Source: JAWKIW01 sp046331175 (lineage in GTDB: Bacteria; Actinomycetota; Acidimicrobiia; Acidimicrobiales; Acidimicrobilacustridaceae). From it: a DNA stretch of 58,992 bases. Shown here piece after piece: positions 41,647 to 49,211 of the stretch. Position 1 is the first letter of the stretch. The number at the start of each line of letters is the position of its first letter. The stretch spans positions 1 through 58,992 of the forward strand of contig JAXLRI010000021.1 in assembly GCA_046331175.1 (NCBI GenBank), given 5' to 3'. Both the position numbers and the translations under genes were made by a program. A model generated the notes under the pieces. It saw only the letters and a list, made by a program, of their open reading frames with translations, ran no database searches and had not been told where the DNA came from.

Positions 41647-41710
41647 CCCGGCTCCCCGCGGGCGGACGCGGATGCCGGCCGCCGAGGCGCAGGCGCAGGC
41701 GGCGCCGCGG

Positions 41711-42163
41711 CTACTTGGCCGAGCAGGTCGTGCCGTACCAGGCGTTCATCTTGTCGCGGGCCGCCGTCTCGGCGTCGCGATCGGCCTGGGTGGCGGTGCC
41801 GGCCATGATCTTCTTGGCCAGCTCGGTGCGGGCGGCGACGTCGGCGCTCAGCTCGGGGACCGCCGCCTTGTAGGCGGCCGCCTTCTCGTCGAGCGTGGCG
41901 GTGATGCCGGGCTGGTCGGCGGGCGGGACCGGGTTCTGGGTGGCCTTCAGGTAGGCGATGCCCCATGCATCGCTCACCCCGCACGCCGCCGGCAGCGTGG
42001 TGGACGGGCCCGCCGTCGGCGCCGGCGCGCCGCCCGACGCCTGCGAGGGGCTGCCCGGCAGGCTCGTCGACGAGGGCGACGACGCCGTCGACTTCGGGCT
42101 GCCGCACGCGGCCAGGCCCACCACGGCGGCGAGGCTGGCGGCGGCGAGGGCGAGGCGGCGCAT
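41711..42163 (-). CDS. Two-cysteine helical lipoprotein, paralogue 4
   Basis: 150 residues. Lipobox LAAC (Cys20), Ser/Pro/Ala linker, then the family domain: AACGVSDAWGIAYLKAT at the start, AAVPELSADVAARTEL in the centre, and MNAWYGTTC near the end. Most diverged of the four, with PEL in place of PQF, but with the same Cys placement and helix pattern. Located between the methyltransferase (convergent) and the HIT gene (same strand, upstream). Function unknown. Confidence 0.75.
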   Translation of the reverse strand: MRRLALAAASLAAVVGLAACGSPKSTASSPSSTSLPGSPSQASGGAPAPTAGPSTTLPAACGVSDAWGIAYLKATQNPVPPADQPGITATLDEKAAAYKAAVPELSADVAARTELAKKIMAGTATQADRDAETAARDKMNAWYGTTCSAK

Positions 42164-42317
42164 GGTCGGGGCTCCGGGCGGGATCGGCGGTCCGGTGGAC
42201 CGGGTCGTCGGGTGGTGGTGCGGCGCGAAGCCGGAGGCGAGCGGTCGGGGTCACGAGCGTTCGCCGGGGCTCCTCCGGGCCCGCCGACGTTACCCGACGT
42301 CGCCCTCGGCGCCGGTG

Positions 42318-42755
42318 TCAGCCGCCCGGGATCGACTCGACGGCGATGGCCGCCCGCACCCGTTCGGCCACCGCCGCCCGCTCGGCGTCGTCGGCGTACG
42401 GGTGGCGGGGCCAGAAGAACCCGCGGAGCCCGTCGCCACGTCGGCGGGGCACGACGTGGACGTGGAGGTGGGCGACGCTCTGGCTCACCACGTTGTTGAG
42501 CGCGACGAAGGTCCCCTCGGCCCCGAAGCCGCCGGTCAGGGCGGCGGCCACCCGCTGCACCCGGGCGAACAGGGGCCCGACCTCGTCGGCCGCCAGCTCG
42601 GGCAGCGTGACCACGTGGCGGCGCGGCACCACGAGGACGTGACCGGCGAACAGCGGGCGGTGGTCGAGGAAGCCGACGGCCACCTCGTCGTCGAGCACGA
42701 TCGCCGCCGGCGCCCGGCCGGCGACCACGGCGCAGAACGAGCAGCCCGGGTCCAT
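42318..42755 (-). CDS. HIT family hydrolase
   Basis: 145 residues. Histidine-triad nucleotide hydrolase/transferase. Begins with Zn-type CSFC (Cys5, Cys8), has LDHRPLFAGHVLVVPRRHV, and carries the catalytic triad motif HLHVHVVPR (His96, His98, His100). Typical substrates are AMP conjugates; some actinobacterial members are diadenosine tetraphosphate-type hydrolases. The ATG at 42755 is preferred; an upstream in-frame reading runs through the 9-bp minisatellite. C-terminus conserves FFWPRHPYAD, common in this subgroup. Confidence 0.88.
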   Translation of the reverse strand: MDPGCSFCAVVAGRAPAAIVLDDEVAVGFLDHRPLFAGHVLVVPRRHVVTLPELAADEVGPLFARVQRVAAALTGGFGAEGTFVALNNVVSQSVAHLHVHVVPRRRGDGLRGFFWPRHPYADDAERAAVAERVRAAIAVESIPGG

Positions 42756-43152
42756 GCCCCATCGTCGCAGGTCGGCCCGGTCGATCCGGTCGATCCGGTC
42801 GATCCGGTCGATCTGGTCGATCTGGTCGATCTGGTCGATCTGGTCGATCTGGTCGATCGGCGTGCCGTGGCGGCCGCCGATCGTCTCGCCGCCCGGGGCG
42901 ATCCGGTCGATCCGGCGGGCGCGAGGTGGGCCGTGGACCGGCTGGCGGTGAACGGCCGATGAACCCTTCGTGGGCATCCACCGATCGGACCTGGCCCGCG
43001 GCTTACATGAGCGGCGGTGTCCGTCCCCGCACCCTCGACCCCCCGCTGCGCCCCGTGCGAGCCGCTCGATCCGGCTCCGGGCTGCCACGAGGTCCTCGCC
43101 GAGGTCTGCGACCGTTGACCGGTCCGGGGTGCCCGATCCCTCGGGAGCCTGC
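42756..43152. other. 397-bp gap holding a minisatellite and no clear gene
   Basis: Lies between the divergent HIT and PhoH-like genes. It contains the nine-unit 9-bp repeat close to the HIT start and two more units at about 42900-42916. The rest (42920-43152) shows no convincing small gene: open frames there have arginine/proline-rich shadow composition, and no phoAT-like antitoxin gene is visible. Confidence 0.6.
42779..42859. repeat. 9-bp minisatellite (GGTCGATCC/T) x9
   Basis: Nine head-to-tail units of GGTCGATCN; units 1-3 end in C, 4-8 in T, the last in G. Each contains GATC. It lies 24 nt upstream of the HIT ATG. If read through in the HIT frame it would encode Ile-Asp-Gln/Arg triplets. 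Confidence 0.92.
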
Positions 43153-44541
43153 GTGACCGATCCCTTCGCCCCGACCCACGTCGCACCGACCCTGGCCCCG
43201 GCCTTCGCCACCTCGGCGCCCCCCGGCCACCGTCGGGTCTACGTGCTCGACACGTCGGTGCTGCTCGCCGATCCCACCGCCCTCACCCGCTTCGCCGAGC
43301 ACGAGGTCGTCATCCCGCTGGTGGTGGTCACCGAGCTCGAGGGCAAGCGCCACCACCCCGAGCTGGGCTGGGCCGCCCGCCGCAGCCTGCGCACGCTCGA
43401 AGACCTGCGCACCCGCCACGGGTCGCTGGTCGCGCCGATGCCGGTCAACGACCAGGGCGGCACGGCCCGCGTCGAGGTGAACCACCAGCGCCTCGACCTG
43501 CTCCCCGCCGCGCTCGCCACCGATGCCAACGACCACCGCATCCTCGCGGTCGCCCGCAACCTGGCCGACGAGGGGTGCGAGGTCGTGGTCGTCACCAAGG
43601 ACCTCCCGCTGCGCCTGAAGTCGGCCATCGTCGGCCTGGCCGCCGACGAGTACCGCAACGAGCTGTCCCTCGACTCGGGCTGGACCGGCTTCGTCGAGCT
43701 CGACGTGGCCGGGGCGGTCATCGACGAGCTCTTCGAGCGGCGCACCGTCGAGCTGGCCGACGTGCTGGGAGACGACGGGCCGGCCCCGGCCGACCTCCCC
43801 TGCCACACCGGCGTCGCCCTCCACGCCGGCTCGCAGTCGGCCCTCGCCCGGGTCCACCCCGACAAGCGCCTGCGACTGGTCGCGTCCGACCTCGAGCTGT
43901 TCGGCGTCCGGGGTCGATCGGCCGAGCAGCGCGTCGCCGCCGACCTCCTCGCCGACGACTCGGTCGGCATCGTGAGCCTCGGCGGCAACGCCGGCACCGG
44001 CAAGAGCGTCCTCGCCCTGGCCGCCGGCCTCGACGCCGTGCTCGAGCAGCGCACCCACAAGCGGGTCGTCGTGTTCCGGCCGCTCTACGCCGTCGGCGGC
44101 CAGGACCTCGGCTTCCTGCCCGGGTCCGAGTCCGAGAAGATGAACCCGTGGGCGGCCGCGGTCACCGACGCCCTCGAGTCGATCATGGGCCCGGAGGTGG
44201 TCGAGGAGGTGCTGTGCCGCGACCTGCTCGAGGTGCTGCCCCTCACCCACATCCGCGGCCGCAGCCTGACGGACTCGTTCGTCATCATCGACGAGGCCCA
44301 GAACCTCGAGCGCACGGTCCTGCTCACCGCCCTCAGCCGGCTCGGCCGGGGCAGCCGGGTGGTGCTCACCCACGACGTCGCCCAGCGCGACAACCTGCGG
44401 GTGGGCCGCCACGACGGCGTGGTGTCGGTGATCGAGACGCTCAAGGGCCACCCGCTGTTCGGCCACGTCACGCTGACCCGCTCCGAGCGCTCGGCGGTGG
44501 CGGCCCTGGTCACCGACCTGCTCGACCGCCCGGGCGCCTGA
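43153..44541 (+). CDS. PhoH-like protein with N-terminal PIN domain (PhoH2 type)
   Basis: 462 residues. PIN ribonuclease domain (RRVYVLDTSVLLADP with Asp33, VVVTELEGKRHH, ATDANDHRILAVA) fused to a PhoH ATPase with Walker A GGNAGTGKS (277-285) and Walker B FVIIDEAQN (376-384). PhoH2 proteins in mycobacteria are sequence-specific RNA helicase/RNases of the phoAT-phoH2 toxin-antitoxin pair; no antitoxin gene is seen just upstream here. The GTG at 43153 has GGGAG upstream; the in-frame reading further upstream is low-complexity. Full length for the family. Confidence 0.92.
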   Translation: MTDPFAPTHVAPTLAPAFATSAPPGHRRVYVLDTSVLLADPTALTRFAEHEVVIPLVVVTELEGKRHHPELGWAARRSLRTLEDLRTRHGSLVAPMPVNDQGGTARVEVNHQRLDLLPAALATDANDHRILAVARNLADEGCEVVVVTKDLPLRLKSAIVGLAADEYRNELSLDSGWTGFVELDVAGAVIDELFERRTVELADVLGDDGPAPADLPCHTGVALHAGSQSALARVHPDKRLRLVASDLELFGVRGRSAEQRVAADLLADDSVGIVSLGGNAGTGKSVLALAAGLDAVLEQRTHKRVVVFRPLYAVGGQDLGFLPGSESEKMNPWAAAVTDALESIMGPEVVEEVLCRDLLEVLPLTHIRGRSLTDSFVIIDEAQNLERTVLLTALSRLGRGSRVVLTHDVAQRDNLRVGRHDGVVSVIETLKGHPLFGHVTLTRSERSAVAALVTDLLDRPGA

Positions 44542-44553
44542 GCGGCCGCGCCG

Positions 44554-45495
44554 TCAGCGGGTGCGGCGGGCGTACGACGCGCCGTAGGCCGCCGAGCGGG
44601 CGGCGAGGATCGGGTCGTCGGAGCAGGCGATCCCGTCGACCACGCGCGTGGGGTCGAAGATGAGCGGCTCGACCTCGTCGGCCGGCGCCGTGCGGGTGAG
44701 CTCGAGGCGGCCGACGGCGACGGACGAGCGATCGTCGGGCCAGACGGCGGTGGGGTCGTCGAGGGGGTCGTCGGGGCCGGCGAGCTGGAACCACAGGGTG
44801 AACGAGGCGGGGCCGGCGGCCAGGCGCTCGTCCAGCTCGTCGGCGAGGTAGCGCGGCGGGCGGCCCTGGGCCTCGTCGTCGGTGAGCGTGGCCTCGCCGG
44901 CGTCGGGCTCCCAGCGGTACCGGAAGGGGGTGCGGCGGCCCTCGGCGTCGACGGCGACGAAGGTGTGCACGCCGTGGTAGCGCACGGTGGCGTACGACGC
45001 CGGGGGCAGCGCGGCCATCGCCGCGCCCAGCGCGGTCAGCGACTCGGGGTGCTCGGCGACGAACGCCCCGACGGCGGCGTCGTCGGGAGCTCCGGTGGCG
45101 GGATCGGGCGTGCGGGCGGCCATGAGGGCGAGGAAGTCGGCCGGCGTGCGCACGAAGAACGCCGGGAGCGACAGGCCCACCAGGTCGGTGGACGTGCCCC
45201 CGGGCAGCCGCAGCTTCACCGCCAGGCCGCGCCCGTCGCGCACGCCGTCGGCCACGCCCGGGGTGCCGGTGCCGTTGGAGAACCGGACGATCGCCTCGAC
45301 CGGCGCGCCCTGCAGGTGGGGCGCTCGGCTGAGGGCCGCCGCCTCGGGCGTGGCGGTGAAGGTGCCGGCGGCACCCACCCCGGTGGCGTGTGCGGCCCGG
45401 TGGTGCGGGTGCTCGCCGTAGACACCGGCCATGGCGGCCACCATGCGGGCCCCCGGGTCGTCGGTGGCGGTCTCGTCGGTCGGGTCCTCGGGCAT
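44554..45495 (-). CDS. Catalase-related (SrpA-like) heme peroxidase
   Basis: 313 residues, a minimal catalase fold without the N- and C-terminal extensions. Distal His36 in AHATGVGAAGTF and Asn75 in VRFSNGTGTP correspond to the catalase active-site pair. RSAAYGASYARR near the end (R300-x3-Tyr304) provides the proximal Tyr heme ligand. The family uses peroxides to oxidise organic substrates. No signal peptide. A TAGGCT box 6 nt upstream suggests leaderless transcription. Convergent with PhoH (12 bp apart). Confidence 0.87.
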   Translation of the reverse strand: MPEDPTDETATDDPGARMVAAMAGVYGEHPHHRAAHATGVGAAGTFTATPEAAALSRAPHLQGAPVEAIVRFSNGTGTPGVADGVRDGRGLAVKLRLPGGTSTDLVGLSLPAFFVRTPADFLALMAARTPDPATGAPDDAAVGAFVAEHPESLTALGAAMAALPPASYATVRYHGVHTFVAVDAEGRRTPFRYRWEPDAGEATLTDDEAQGRPPRYLADELDERLAAGPASFTLWFQLAGPDDPLDDPTAVWPDDRSSVAVGRLELTRTAPADEVEPLIFDPTRVVDGIACSDDPILAARSAAYGASYARRTR

Positions 45496-45501
45496 CGGTC
45501 G

Positions 45502-45507
45502 AGCCTA
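45502..45507 (-). promoter_or_regulatory. -10 box of leaderless promoter, catalase gene
   Basis: Minus-strand TAGGCT, 6 nt before the ATG at 45495. Confidence 0.5.
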
Positions 45508-45563
45508 CCGACGACGTCGCGGGCGGGCACCGGGCGGCGCGGCCGCCGGCGAGCGGAGGCGGG

Positions 45564-45569
45564 TACGGT
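45564..45569 (+). promoter_or_regulatory. -10 box of leaderless promoter, F420 oxidoreductase
   Basis: TACGGT, 6 nt before the ATG at 45576. It lies 56 nt from the catalase -10 on the opposite strand, so the two genes are divergently transcribed. Confidence 0.5.
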
Positions 45570-45575
45570 CCGGCC

Positions 45576-46415
45576 ATGCGCTTCGCCTTCAAGACCTCGC
45601 CCCAGAACACGACCTGGGACGACCTGCTGGCCGTGTGGCGGGAGGCCGACGACATCGACGTGTTCGAGTCGGGCTGGACCTTCGACCACTTCTACCCGAT
45701 CTTCTCCGACAGCACGGGCCCGTGCCTCGAGGGGTGGACCGTCACCACCGCGCTGGCCCAGGCCACGCAGCGGCTCCGGTGCGGCGTGCTCGTCACCGGC
45801 GTGCCCTACCGGCACCCGGCCGTGCTGGCCAACATGGCCGCCGCCCTCGACGTGGTCAGCGGAGGACGGCTCGAGCTGGGGCTCGGCGCCGGCTGGAACG
45901 AGGAGGAGGCCGACGCCTACGGCATCCGCCTCGGGTCGCTCACCGAGCGCTTCGACCGCTTCGACGAGGCACTGGAGGTGATCGTCGGGCTCCTGACCGA
46001 CGAGACCACCACCTTCTCCGGGCAGCACTACGAGCTGCGCGAGGCGCGGTGCGAGCCCAAGGCGGTGCAGCGCCCCCACCCGCCCATCTGCATCGGCGGC
46101 GTCGGGCCGAAGCGCCTGCTACCGGCGGCGGCCCGCTGGGCCCAGCACTGGAACCACCCGGGCGGGTCGGTCGACGACTGGCGACGGTCCCGCGAGCACC
46201 TGGGCGAGGCGTGCGCGGCCATCGGGCGCGAGCCCGGCGAGATCACCACGTCGATCCACGTCTGGTACCGGCCCGAGACCGGACCGGGCGCGCTCGCCGA
46301 CGAGTGCGCTGCCTTCGCCGAGGCCGGCGTCGACCTCGCCATCGTCTACCTGCCCCCGCCGCACGACCCGGCGGTGCTCGGCCCGGTCGCCGAGGCCCTG
46401 GCGGGCGTGACCTGA
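45576..46415 (+). CDS. LLM class F420-dependent oxidoreductase
   Basis: 279 residues. Luciferase-like TIM barrel using coenzyme F420. Seen: ESGWTFDHFYPIFSD (N-terminal strand and loop), LRCGVLVTGVPYRHPAVLAN, VSGGRLELGLGAGWNEEEADAYG (the signature of actinobacterial F420 LLM enzymes) and RPHPPICIGGVGPKRLL. Substrate unknown. The cofC gene at 15228 supports F420 production in the organism. Divergent from the catalase-like gene. Confidence 0.9.
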   Translation: MRFAFKTSPQNTTWDDLLAVWREADDIDVFESGWTFDHFYPIFSDSTGPCLEGWTVTTALAQATQRLRCGVLVTGVPYRHPAVLANMAAALDVVSGGRLELGLGAGWNEEEADAYGIRLGSLTERFDRFDEALEVIVGLLTDETTTFSGQHYELREARCEPKAVQRPHPPICIGGVGPKRLLPAAARWAQHWNHPGGSVDDWRRSREHLGEACAAIGREPGEITTSIHVWYRPETGPGALADECAAFAEAGVDLAIVYLPPPHDPAVLGPVAEALAGVT

Positions 46416-46459
46416 GCGGCCGAGACCGCCCGGTCCCCGTTCCCGTCACACCCCCTCCG

Positions 46460-46465
46460 TAGGGT
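46460..46465 (+). promoter_or_regulatory. -10 box of leaderless promoter, exonuclease gene
   Basis: TAGGGT, 7 nt before the ATG at 46473. Confidence 0.5.
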
Positions 46466-46472
46466 CGGTCCC

Positions 46473-47222
46473 ATGCACAGCACGCCTCCCCGTCCGCTGG
46501 TCGCGGGCTCGGGCACCGCCCACCCGGCCGCCGACCCCCCGGTGGTGCACGCCCTCGACATCGAGACCGACACCACCGTCGACGGCCTCGACCCCCACGT
46601 CAGCCGGATCGTGGCGGTGGCCGTCGCCGGCCCCGACGGCGAGGTGGTCTTCACCGACGACGACGAGGCCGCCCTGCTCGACCGGCTCGACTGGCACCTC
46701 GCCGGCCTCGAGCCGGGGGTGCTCGTGACGTGGAACGGCGCCGCCTTCGACCTCCCCTTCCTCGCCGACCGGGCCCGCGCCACCGGCGTGCGCCTGGGCC
46801 TCCAGCTGCGGGCCGACCCGGGCCGCCGGGTGCGCGAACCCCTGCCCGGCCACGCCGGCGCCTACCGGGCGACCTGGCACCACCACGCCCACCTCGACGC
46901 CTACCAGGTGTTCCGGGCCGACGTGGCGCCGGCCCTCGGGATGTCGTGCTCGCTGAAGGCCATCGCCGGGCTGGTGGGCCTGGCGCCGCTGCGGGTCGAC
47001 GCCGCCCGCCTCCACCTGCTCGACGACGACGAGGTGACGGCCTACGTCGCCAGCGACGCCCGCTGCACCCGCGAGCTGGTGCTGCGGCGCTGGCCGTCGA
47101 TGCAGGGAGCGATCGACCGGTTCGGGCCGCCGACAGCACGGCGCCCCACCCGCTGCTCGACGGCCGCCACCCTGGTGGCGGCGGCCCCCACCGGCACCGG
47201 CACCGGAGGTGGCGACCGATGA
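46473..47222 (+). CDS. DEDD-type 3'-5' exonuclease (RNase H-like, PolB-exonuclease-like)
   Basis: 249 residues. Single exonuclease domain with the DEDD acidic residues: VHALDIETDT (motif Exo I), TWNGAAFDLPFLADRA (Exo II) and YVASDARCT (Exo III). MSCSLKAIAGLVGL before Exo III is typical of predicted exonucleases related to the DNA polymerase B proofreading domain. The C-terminal 30 residues are low-complexity. Probably acts on DNA in repair. It precedes the methyltransferase locus, but a separate promoter and hairpin lie between, so co-transcription is doubtful. Confidence 0.82.
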   Translation: MHSTPPRPLVAGSGTAHPAADPPVVHALDIETDTTVDGLDPHVSRIVAVAVAGPDGEVVFTDDDEAALLDRLDWHLAGLEPGVLVTWNGAAFDLPFLADRARATGVRLGLQLRADPGRRVREPLPGHAGAYRATWHHHAHLDAYQVFRADVAPALGMSCSLKAIAGLVGLAPLRVDAARLHLLDDDEVTAYVASDARCTRELVLRRWPSMQGAIDRFGPPTARRPTRCSTAATLVAAAPTGTGTGGGDR

Positions 47223-47235
47223 TCGCACCCACCCG

Positions 47236-47241
47236 TAGGAT
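47236..47241 (+). promoter_or_regulatory. -10 box upstream of the methyltransferase locus
   Basis: TAGGAT; predicts a leader of about 110 nt that begins with the strong stem at 47251-47277. Confidence 0.4.
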
Positions 47242-47250
47242 CCCCCCACG

Positions 47251-47277
47251 GGCCGCGGGCGGCACCCCGCCGCGGCC
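47251..47277 (+). promoter_or_regulatory. Strong hairpin in leader of methyltransferase locus
   Basis: Arms GGCCGCGG and CCGCGGCC (8 bp perfect) extended inside by 3 bp after a one-base bulge. Either the terminator of the exonuclease gene or a 5' leader structure of the downstream operon. Confidence 0.45.
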
Positions 47278-47360
47278 CGCGCCCGCCTCCACCACCGCGA
47301 AGGGACGCCGACCGGTGACCGACGACCCGCGTGAGACCTCGATCCCCAGCGAGGTCCACC

Positions 47361-48842
47361 ATGGCTGAACGAGACGGCAACGGCCAGAAGCGCCGGGGCC
47401 GCACGTCGACGTCGAACTTCGGCGTCGGTCGGCGCGAGAGCCACGACGCCACGGCGTTCTACGACCGGTTCGGCAAGGTCGAGGTCAGCGACGCCGACGA
47501 CGTCGCCCGGCCCGAGGCCGTGGACACCATCTGGCTGGGCGACGCCCGCGAGATGGACCGCATCGGCCAGATCGCCGACAACTCGGTCGCCCTCGTCGTC
47601 ACCTCGCCGCCGTACTTCGCCGGCAAGGCCTACGAGGAGGTCCTCGGCACCGGCCACGTCCCCGCCAGCTACGAGGAGTACCTCACGATGCTGCGCGACG
47701 TGTTCTCGGCCTGCAAGGCCAAGCTCGAGCCCGGTGGGCGCATCGCGGTCAACGTCGCCAACCTCGGGCGCAAGCCCTTCCGATCGCTGTCGAGCGACGT
47801 GATCGACATCCTGCAGCGCGACCTCGGGCTGCTGCTCCGCGGCGAGATCATCTGGCTCAAGCAGCGGGCCGCCGGCGGATCGTGCGCCTGGGGCACCTAC
47901 CAGCGTCCGGGGAACCCGGTCCTGCGCGACCTGACCGAGCGCATCATCGTGGCCAGCAAGGGACGCTTCGACCGTGCCCTCCCCGCCGCCCGACGAGCCG
48001 AGCTCGAGCTGCCGAGTGAGGGCACGATGTTCATGGACGACTTCGTCGACGCCACCACCGACCTGTGGGAGATCCCACCGGAGAGCGCCACCCGCGTCGG
48101 GCACCCGGCACCGTTCCCGGTCGAGCTCCCCCGCCGGCTCATCCAGCTCTACACCTACCGCAACGACCTCGTCCTCGACCCCTTCATGGGATCCGGGTCG
48201 ACCGCCATCGCGGCCGTCCAGACCGACCGCCACTACATCGGCTTCGACACCGACCCCGACTACCTCGCCCGCGCCGAGGAGCGCATCACCGAGGCAAAGG
48301 CGCGGCTCACCGACGCCGCCGAGGACCGGTGGTGGCAGGGGGTCACGGTCCCACCCACGAAGGTGGCGAGTCCTGCGCCCGACGAGGGCGACGACGACCC
48401 GAAGGCGTTCCAGCGGCGATCGGTGGAACAGGGGAGGAAGGCCAAGGAGCTGGCGCGGGACGCCCTGGAGTGGGCCGGGTTCGGCGAGATCGAGGAGGAC
48501 GTCAAGCTCAGCGACCTCGGCCTCGAGGTGAACTTCGTGGCCCGCGACGTCAACGACGACGCCTGGTACTTCGACGTCTCCGGCGCCTTCAGCTCCACCC
48601 GACCCGGGTTGAAGCGCACCGACACGCTGTGGAAGGCCCTCGGGAAGGCCAGCGTGCTGCACGCAGCGCACCCGACCACCAACTACGTCCTCCTGAGCAC
48701 CGACAAGCCGGTGCCCAGGAGCGCCGGCGACCGCGCCCTGAGCCAGGTGCGCGGATCGGACAAGCCGGTGCGCGACGTCATCGGACTGAAGGACGACGAT
48801 GACCTGGCACGCCTGCGCACGCTGTATCGAGGGCGGCGCTGA
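47361..48842 (+). CDS. Site-specific DNA methyltransferase (beta class, N4-cytosine or N6-adenine)
   Basis: 493 residues. Motif order is catalytic TSPPY (81-85) before the SAM motif DPFMGSGST (273-281), i.e. beta class; the TSPPY form is more usual for N4-cytosine but also found in N6-adenine enzymes. An NFGVGRRESHDATAFYDRF segment (19-37) precedes. A target-recognition-like region lies between about 150 and 250. After the methylase domain come about 165 extra residues with WYFDVSGAFSS..KRTDTLWKALGKA, reminiscent of a PD-(D/E)xK-like alpha/beta fold but without a clear catalytic triad. ATG at 47361 with GAGG upstream. Followed after 4 nt by a small gene and then by a candidate nuclease. Confidence 0.9.
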   Translation: MAERDGNGQKRRGRTSTSNFGVGRRESHDATAFYDRFGKVEVSDADDVARPEAVDTIWLGDAREMDRIGQIADNSVALVVTSPPYFAGKAYEEVLGTGHVPASYEEYLTMLRDVFSACKAKLEPGGRIAVNVANLGRKPFRSLSSDVIDILQRDLGLLLRGEIIWLKQRAAGGSCAWGTYQRPGNPVLRDLTERIIVASKGRFDRALPAARRAELELPSEGTMFMDDFVDATTDLWEIPPESATRVGHPAPFPVELPRRLIQLYTYRNDLVLDPFMGSGSTAIAAVQTDRHYIGFDTDPDYLARAEERITEAKARLTDAAEDRWWQGVTVPPTKVASPAPDEGDDDPKAFQRRSVEQGRKAKELARDALEWAGFGEIEEDVKLSDLGLEVNFVARDVNDDAWYFDVSGAFSSTRPGLKRTDTLWKALGKASVLHAAHPTTNYVLLSTDKPVPRSAGDRALSQVRGSDKPVRDVIGLKDDDDLARLRTLYRGRR

Positions 48843-48846
48843 GGCC

Positions 48847-49203
48847 GTGACCGGCCTGATCGCCTACGCGGTGACCCGTGGTGACGAGCCCCGGGTCTTC
48901 CTCGCCGAGGACGAGTACGTCCTGACTCGTGTCATCGCGCTCGAGCTGGTCGCCGCCACCGACGCGTCGCGACTGTCGACGGTCGGCGCCTCCACGATCC
49001 GATCGGCGCTGCTCAACGAGGAGTGGGAGACCGCGGTGAGCACCTGGATCAGCGAGACAGGCGTCGTCGTCGACGTCTACCCACCCGACCTCAAGGTGTG
49101 GACCAACGAGATGCTCGACGCCGAGCGGACGAGCCTCGAGCTGCGGATGACCCCGATCTTCTCCGAGGACTCGCCGACCGACGACGACCGCCCGAACGAC
49201 TAG
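48847..49203 (+). CDS. Small unknown protein in methyltransferase locus
   Basis: 118 residues if the GTG at 48847 is used; an ATG at 48799 would overlap the methyltransferase end by 44 nt and give odd Cys/His-rich N-terminal residues, so it is less likely. Contents: VFLAEDEYVLTRVIALELVAATDAS, a helix with ISTIRSALLN-like spacing, WISETGVVVDVYP and an acidic C-terminus. No family recognised. The tight spacing (4 nt after the methyltransferase, 8 nt before the next gene) marks it as part of one system, perhaps a control or subunit protein. Confidence 0.65.
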   Translation: MTGLIAYAVTRGDEPRVFLAEDEYVLTRVIALELVAATDASRLSTVGASTIRSALLNEEWETAVSTWISETGVVVDVYPPDLKVWTNEMLDAERTSLELRMTPIFSEDSPTDDDRPND

Positions 49204-49211
49204 GCACGCCG

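Noticed and set aside
42779..42859. CRISPR-like array
   Set aside because: Units are 9 bp with no spacers between them, so it is a simple minisatellite.
46446..48671. 741-residue minus-strand frame over the exonuclease and methyltransferase
   Set aside because: No motifs, composition of an antisense shadow; the plus strand carries DEDD exonuclease and TSPPY/DPFMGSGS motifs.
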